Source: Flavimaribacter sp039888615 (lineage in GTDB: Bacteria > Pseudomonadota > Alphaproteobacteria > Rhizobiales > Rhizobiaceae). From it: a stretch of DNA of 64,000 nt. The stretch is taken from assembly GCA_039888615.1 (NCBI GenBank), contig JBDQQS010000005.1; one strand, given 5' to 3'. The position numbers and the translations under genes are program-made. Of this stretch, positions 59,560 through 64,000 are shown one piece after another (within the stretch, counting starts at the first letter, position 1; every line of letters starts with the position of its first letter). Below the pieces are notes generated by a model. It was not told the origin of the DNA. It was given only the letters and a program-made list of their open reading frames with translations, and did not search any database.

Positions 59560-60308
59560 TTTACTGCTTCATCCTGTTTGTTGTCCGGACCATTCAGGTC
59601 GAAATCGGTCAGAGCCTCAGGCGCCGGCGAAGAGGCGGCATTGAGCAGGCTGCCCTGTCCGGAAAATTCGAGGACTTCCATGAGAGCCTGGTGGCTGGCG
59701 CGTACGTGATCGCGCATCAGGCGCTCGGCTGTGTTGCCGTCGCGGGCCTCTATCACCTCGAGAATGCTGTGGTGTTCATGATCGGACTGTGGCGCACGGC
59801 CGGAACTGCGAACAGTAAGATGGACGAATTGCGAATGCAGCAATTGGTTCATCAAAGTGTGATAGAGGTGCATCAGTTTAGAGTTGCCGGCCCCGCGCAT
59901 GATCAGGTCATGATATTCGTGGACCAATTCAACGTACTGATCGAGATCCTGATTTGCGACGGCATGTTCGGATTTGCGCACATTTTCCTTGAGCAATTCC
60001 AGTTCCGGTATGTTTCCGCGATTGGCAAATAGTCTGGCTGCGGCGCCTTCCAGAATCTCCTTGACCTCGAACAGTTCGTTGACCTCGAGTCGCGTGGGCG
60101 CGAATACGAAAGTCCCGACGCGCGGGCGAACGACAACCAGACCTTCCGCCTGCAACTGCTTCAGTGCTTCGCGTATCGGAGTTCGGCTGACTTCGAATTC
60201 TTCCGCCAAGGCTGCCTCCGACAGTGCGGATCCGGGGATATAGACGCCCCGCGCAATACGGCTTCTGATGTCGTCGGTAATGGTTTTCTGATTTTTTTTC
60301 TTCTTCAA
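59556..60308 (-). CDS. GntR-family (FCD) regulator of the sugar operons (proposed)
   Basis: Regulator of 250 residues with a winged helix (about 10-75: TITDDIRSRIARGVYIPGSALSEAALAEEFEVSRTPIREALKQ in order) and FCD ligand domain. I prefer the TTG at 60308, with AGGGAG 7 bp upstream, over a TTG 99 bp earlier, because the longer reading would translate through an operator-like box at 60343. It is divergent from the Rbs-type operon, and boxes of the same sequence lie before both genes, so autoregulation and control of the transporter are likely. Confidence 0.85.
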   Translation of the reverse strand: MKKKKNQKTITDDIRSRIARGVYIPGSALSEAALAEEFEVSRTPIREALKQLQAEGLVVVRPRVGTFVFAPTRLEVNELFEVKEILEGAAARLFANRGNIPELELLKENVRKSEHAVANQDLDQYVELVHEYHDLIMRGAGNSKLMHLYHTLMNQLLHSQFVHLTVRSSGRAPQSDHEHHSILEVIEARDGNTAERLMRDHVRASHQALMEVLEFSGQGSLLNAASSPAPEALTDFDLNGPDNKQDEAVK

Positions 60309-60342
60309 TCCCTTGCTCCCTATACGCGGTAATGACCCGCTG

Positions 60343-60355
60343 TTGTATGGTATAG
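60343..60355 (-). promoter_or_regulatory. TTGTATG operator box before the GntR gene
   Basis: TTGTATGGTATAG at 60343-60355 matches the reverse complement of CTGTACCATACAA at 60560-60572 at 12 of 13 positions. A further inverted CATACAA is at 60389-60395. The boxes lie just upstream of the chosen GntR start, as expected of an autoregulatory site. Confidence 0.65.
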
Positions 60356-60527
60356 ACCTATCGAGATAGATCGGCAATATCCTTGATGCATACAACAGAG
60401 CTGGCAATCACCGAATTTCACAATGGCGAAATATCGGGCAAGAAGCAATATAAATAGGCATATTTTGGAGATTTCTGTGAAAAATGCACAGTGCGTATGA
60501 TTTAAATTTGCAAATTAACGGACTCCA

Positions 60528-60573
60528 TTGACATACAAGATATGGCGCGTATTCTTAGTCTGTACCATACAAG
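60528..60573 (+). promoter_or_regulatory. Promoter and operator boxes of the Rbs-type operon
   Basis: TTGACA at 60528-60533 and TATTCT at 60550-60555 (16-bp spacer) form a good promoter. CATACAAG occurs at 60532-60539, next to the -35 box, and again at 60566-60573, just after the predicted start of transcription. The second box matches the GntR-side site. A repressor on both would block the promoter. Confidence 0.7.
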
Positions 60574-60653
60574 AGCGGTGTAATCCGGTCTTGTCCAATC
60601 CAGCCTGCAGAGAGCGATGGAAAAGCGCTGCTGCCCACAGGAGAGAACAGTTG

Positions 60654-61754
60654 ATGCAAGTTAGACCAAAAGCATTCACCGCTGCCGGAGCAGCGCTGTC
60701 CGTCTTCATCGCCGCAAGCCTTATTCCGGCAAACGCGGCTGACGATACAATGTCAAAGGGAACAACCCTCGATCTTGCCGAAGACGCCAAGACGTCGGTT
60801 GACACCAGTCAATGGAAGAAGGAGCCGCCCTACACGATCGCAGCGCTGACGCAGGGGCCGATCAACGGGTGGGGGTTAACCCAGGAATCCACCATACGCT
60901 GGCTCGCCGACCAGGACGGCGACGTCGAGGAGCTGATCGTTCCGTCCATCAATGCTGATGTCGACCGTCAGATCTCGGCGATGGAAAACATGATCAATGT
61001 GAAGCCGGACCTGATTCTTCTGCAACCGCTCAGCTCGGCGGCGCTGGCTGCACCTGTCGCGCGCGCCATGGCTGCCGGGATTCCCGTCGTATCGTGTTCG
61101 GACGGAGTGGAAGGTAAGCCCTATGTCGCGTATTCGGACGTCGATCTCTATCGGGTCGGATTCGAGACCGCGAAAGCGCTTGCGGAAGATCTCGACGGTA
61201 AGGGCAAAGTCATCATGATCAATGGCATACCGGGTGTTCATGCCGCTGAAGCCTGGAAGGAAGCCGGCGAAGAGGTTTTTGCCGAATATCCCGGCATCGA
61301 GGTCGTTGCAAACGAATACGCCAACTGGTCCATTCCGACATCCAAGGAAAAAGCGACTGCAATGCTGGCGGCCAATCCGGATATTGATGGTGTTTTCGCC
61401 GGAGGGTCGGAAGGCGCGATCGGTGCGCTTCTGGCCTTCGAGGAAGCCGGCCGGGAACAGCCGAAATACGGCGCTGTTGTTCCGTTGAACGGCTGGCTGA
61501 GACTCGCCATCGAGCATGAAGTCGAATTCACTTCCTGGCCACAGCCGGCCGCGCTCGAAGCGCAATCGTGTTTCGAGACGGGCATGAAGATCCTGCGTGG
61601 CGAAGAGGTGATGAAATTCGTTCAGATCCCCGAGACCGTCGTCACCGAGGAAAACGCGGCCGAGTTCTACATCCCTGAGCTGAAGGACGATTTCAGCGGA
61701 CCGCCTGTCGCTCCGATCGACTATTATATTGAAGTCGGATTCGGTCGTCAGTGA
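60654..61754 (+). CDS. Sugar ABC transporter substrate-binding protein, RbsB-like
   Basis: Periplasmic receptor of 366 residues, peripla_BP_4 fold. The start at 60654 has AGGAGAG upstream and gives a signal peptide ending IPANAAD. INVKPDLILLQPLSSAALAAPVARAMAAGIPVVSCSDGV carries the family motif, and GIPGVHAAEAWKEAG the hinge region. An extra N-terminal 40-residue polar stretch follows the signal peptide. It binds a sugar or related polyol. Its stop overlaps the ATPase start (GTGA). Confidence 0.92.
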   Translation: MQVRPKAFTAAGAALSVFIAASLIPANAADDTMSKGTTLDLAEDAKTSVDTSQWKKEPPYTIAALTQGPINGWGLTQESTIRWLADQDGDVEELIVPSINADVDRQISAMENMINVKPDLILLQPLSSAALAAPVARAMAAGIPVVSCSDGVEGKPYVAYSDVDLYRVGFETAKALAEDLDGKGKVIMINGIPGVHAAEAWKEAGEEVFAEYPGIEVVANEYANWSIPTSKEKATAMLAANPDIDGVFAGGSEGAIGALLAFEEAGREQPKYGAVVPLNGWLRLAIEHEVEFTSWPQPAALEAQSCFETGMKILRGEEVMKFVQIPETVVTEENAAEFYIPELKDDFSGPPVAPIDYYIEVGFGRQ

Positions 61755-63316
61755 CGAGCGGAAACGAAAAAAACTGCAAGGCGGCGCCAATTGATCAGGC
61801 GCCGCTCCTCCAGTTGCGCGGTGTGAACAAAACATTCTCAGGCGTAACTGCCCTGAACCATGTGGATTTTGATCTGATGCCGGGTGAGGTTCACGCCCTG
61901 GCCGGCGAGAATGGCGCCGGTAAATCGACGTTCATCAAGATCATCTCCGGCGCATATACGCCGGACACAGGCGAAATTGAGATCGCGGGCGAACACGTTC
62001 GAGCACTCACGACGCACCGGGCCCAGCAATTGGGTATTGCGGTTGTCTACCAGGAATTCAACCTGCTTCCCGATCTGACAATTGCGGAGAATATGTTCAT
62101 CGGCCAATTGCCGGGTGACCGCTTCGGAAGCTACTCGCCTCGGCGGGCGTACGAGGCGTCGCGACAGATCCTTGCCCAGCTTGGCTCATCGATTGATCCG
62201 AATCGGCTCGTGGGAGAATTGAGCGTGGCGGAGCAGCAGATGGTCGAGATCGGCAAGGCTCTCGCAATGAACTTCCGCATCATCATCATGGACGAACCTT
62301 CGACCGTTCTCGCCGGCGAAGAGCTGGACCAATTGCACCGTGTGGTGAGACGTTTGCGCGATGACGGTCGATCCGTCATTTACATCTCCCACAGGCTGGA
62401 CGAGGTGCTTTCGCTGGCCGACCGCATAACCGTTTTCAAGGATGGCGAACGGATTCGTACGGCAGATGCTGAGGAATGGGACCATGATTCGCTGATTCAC
62501 GCCATGATCGGGCGAGATCTCGTGGATTTTTTCCCGGACCGCGCAGCCCCCGGCGAAAAAGAGTTGTTTCGGGTGGATGGGCTTACCGTAACGGGAAAGA
62601 TCTTCGACGTTTCGATTTCCGTTTCGCGCGGTGAAATAGTCGGCATTGCCGGTTTGGGCGGCAGTGGAAAAACGACCCTTTGCCGGGCGCTTGTCGGACT
62701 GGAGACCCGATCCGACGGAACTGTAGAGATGGACGGAGATCCAGTGCCCGCAAGTCCGCGCCAATGTGCTGCCGCTGGCCTGGTCATGGTGCCCGAGGAT
62801 CGCAAGTTGCAGGGAATATTTGCGGGGCGCTCGCTCGCCTTTAATCTCACAATCTCCGCGCTCGACCGGCTGAAAACGGCTTTCTTCCTTTCATTCGCGC
62901 GTGAAACTCGATTCGTTGGCCGGTCGATGGTGGATTTCGATATCCGTCCAGCCAATCCGGCGCTGGACATAGCGAAGCTGAGCGGTGGCAATCAGCAAAA
63001 GGTGGTGCTAGCCCGCTGGCTGTCACGCGATCCGAAAGTTGTTGTTCTTGACGAGCCGACGCGTGGAGTGGACGTCGGCGCAAAAGCGGAAATCTATGCC
63101 CTCATTGAAAAACTGGCCGAGAGCGGTGCTGCAATCCTGATCGCCTCATCGGATGTGACGGAACTGCTTGGCGTATGCGATCGAATTCTGGTGTTCCACC
63201 AGGGCCGGCTTGTCGAGGACCTTACGCGCAAGCAGGCGAGTGAGGAGGCGATTATTCGCGCGGCCACCATCGCGCCCGAACCGGGGCGGAAACCGGTGCT
63301 GGAGGCCGCCTGCTGA
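61751..63316 (+). CDS. Sugar ABC transporter ATP-binding protein, RbsA-like
   Basis: Double ABC ATPase of 521 residues. The first domain has GENGAGKST and LSVAEQQMVEIGKAL with IIIMDEPS; the second has GLGGSGKTT and LSGGNQQKVVLARWL with VVVLDEPTRGVD. In RbsA-type proteins the first site is often degenerate; here both Walker A motifs look complete. GTG start overlaps the receptor stop. Its stop shares one base with the permease ATG (TGATG). Confidence 0.93.
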   Translation: MTSGNEKNCKAAPIDQAPLLQLRGVNKTFSGVTALNHVDFDLMPGEVHALAGENGAGKSTFIKIISGAYTPDTGEIEIAGEHVRALTTHRAQQLGIAVVYQEFNLLPDLTIAENMFIGQLPGDRFGSYSPRRAYEASRQILAQLGSSIDPNRLVGELSVAEQQMVEIGKALAMNFRIIIMDEPSTVLAGEELDQLHRVVRRLRDDGRSVIYISHRLDEVLSLADRITVFKDGERIRTADAEEWDHDSLIHAMIGRDLVDFFPDRAAPGEKELFRVDGLTVTGKIFDVSISVSRGEIVGIAGLGGSGKTTLCRALVGLETRSDGTVEMDGDPVPASPRQCAAAGLVMVPEDRKLQGIFAGRSLAFNLTISALDRLKTAFFLSFARETRFVGRSMVDFDIRPANPALDIAKLSGGNQQKVVLARWLSRDPKVVVLDEPTRGVDVGAKAEIYALIEKLAESGAAILIASSDVTELLGVCDRILVFHQGRLVEDLTRKQASEEAIIRAATIAPEPGRKPVLEAAC

Positions 63317-64000
63317 TGGCAACGACCGAACAGCAACAACCGATATCGCAATCATGGCGAGACGCAGACCGATGGGTTAGCTGGGCGCGTCGGCAAGCCG
63401 CCGTACTCATAATATACGGGCTTACTGCGATAGTGACGGTCGTAGCGGCGGTCTACTCTCCTACGTTCTGGACTTTTTCAAACATTACGGATGTCCTTCG
63501 ACAGTCGATTGTGCTCGGTCTTGTGACCATTGGCCAGCTCTTTGTCATGCTGGCGGGCGGGATCGACATGTCGGTGGGGATGATAGCGCGTGTGGTAGGT
63601 CTCGCCACTGCCGTCGTCCTGACATGGGATATTCTGCCTCCCTACCTGGTGTTGACTCTCGGACTGGCGGCTGGCGCCGCGATTGGCCTTGCCAATGGAG
63701 CTCTGGTCACCCGGTTCAGCGCCCAGCCATTTATTCTCACGCTCGGCATGATGGGCATCCTTTACGGGGCCGCCCTTGCCATCACTGACGGACCGACGGG
63801 CCTGATCCCGTTTTCGCTTCTGCAAATATATGAAATGCGATTATGGGGCGTGCCGCTGGCTGTATTCGCAATGGCGCTGATTTGGATGATCGCCTGGTGG
63901 ATTCTGGCGCGCACCCGATTCGGTCGTTCCGTCTATGCGGTGGGCGGGTCGCCGACGGTCGCTCGCCTTTCGGGACTGAATGGCGAGCGTGTTGTCATGT
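63316..64000 (+). CDS. Sugar ABC transporter permease, RbsC-like (partial, runs off the right edge)
   Basis: The frame stays open from ATG 63316 to the end (228 codons visible). It starts MATTEQQQPISQSWRD, then a membrane segment AVLIIYGLTAIVTVVAAV. Family motifs are FVMLAGGIDMSVGMI, QPFILTLGMMGILYG and GRSVYAVGGSPTVARLSG. It forms the channel of the Rbs-type importer with the two preceding genes. About 100 residues of the usual 320-340 are missing at the edge. Confidence 0.93.
   Translation, partial: MATTEQQQPISQSWRDADRWVSWARRQAAVLIIYGLTAIVTVVAAVYSPTFWTFSNITDVLRQSIVLGLVTIGQLFVMLAGGIDMSVGMIARVVGLATAVVLTWDILPPYLVLTLGLAAGAAIGLANGALVTRFSAQPFILTLGMMGILYGAALAITDGPTGLIPFSLLQIYEMRLWGVPLAVFAMALIWMIAWWILARTRFGRSVYAVGGSPTVARLSGLNGERVVM

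Noticed and set aside
1..64000. CRISPR arrays, tRNA and rRNA genes
   Set aside because: No regularly spaced repeats and no cloverleaf-like or rRNA-like sequences were seen; short tRNAs could be missed by eye.

Overview
The window looks like a chromosome segment of a GC-rich alphaproteobacterium, most likely of the order Hyphomicrobiales (Rhizobiales) or a close relative. This is an inference from gene content: a Ku-LigD end-joining pair, a PhaC / MaoC-phosphotransacetylase / FabI cluster, many SDR dehydrogenases, FCD-type GntR regulators, and ABC and TRAP uptake operons. I saw no rRNA, tRNA or CRISPR array. Most of the window is catabolism and solute uptake.

Region by region. 1-2 kb: the tail of an MscS-like channel, a PEP mutase/isocitrate lyase-type enzyme and an Ada alkylation-repair protein. 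2.1-7.6 kb: a nitrate/sulfonate-type ABC importer and two closely related creatininase-family hydrolases around a LysR regulator. 7.6-14.3 kb: a TauE/SafE-type exporter, alpha/beta hydrolase, fatty acid desaturase, uronate dehydrogenase-like enzyme, Cu/Zn superoxide dismutase, and a nitroreductase-MarR operon whose promoter carries a perfect 30-bp palindrome. 14.3-18.2 kb: fabI, a MaoC/phosphotransacetylase fusion and a broken phaC. 18.4-22.6 kb: a proline racemase family enzyme, an Lrp-type regulator, a PAS-PAS-GGDEF protein and a truncated FAD oxidoreductase. 22.6-29.3 kb: a catabolic operon (DenD-like epimerase, cupin, SDR, HisD-like dehydrogenase, FAH-family hydrolase, ABM-fold protein) with an opposing SDR and a TetR regulator; the same operator-like sequence lies before the operon and before the SDR. 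29.8-32.8 kb: a valine/isobutyrate degradation operon. 33.3-38.6 kb: a serine hydrolase and the Ku-LigD operon.

38.6-46.7 kb is an insertion. A TRAP transporter operon with an SDR and two GntR regulators is bracketed by debris of IS3, IS21 and IS5 elements, including two related IS-end sequences in inverted orientation.

47-64 kb is a sugar-acid block: mannonate dehydratase, a dipeptide/oligosaccharide-type ABC transporter, two enolase-superfamily dehydratases and a D-2-hydroxyacid dehydrogenase. It is followed by two SDRs, a DUF1185 protein and a GntR regulator, divergent from an Rbs-type sugar ABC operon that runs off the right edge. The GntR and Rbs promoters share TTGTATG boxes.
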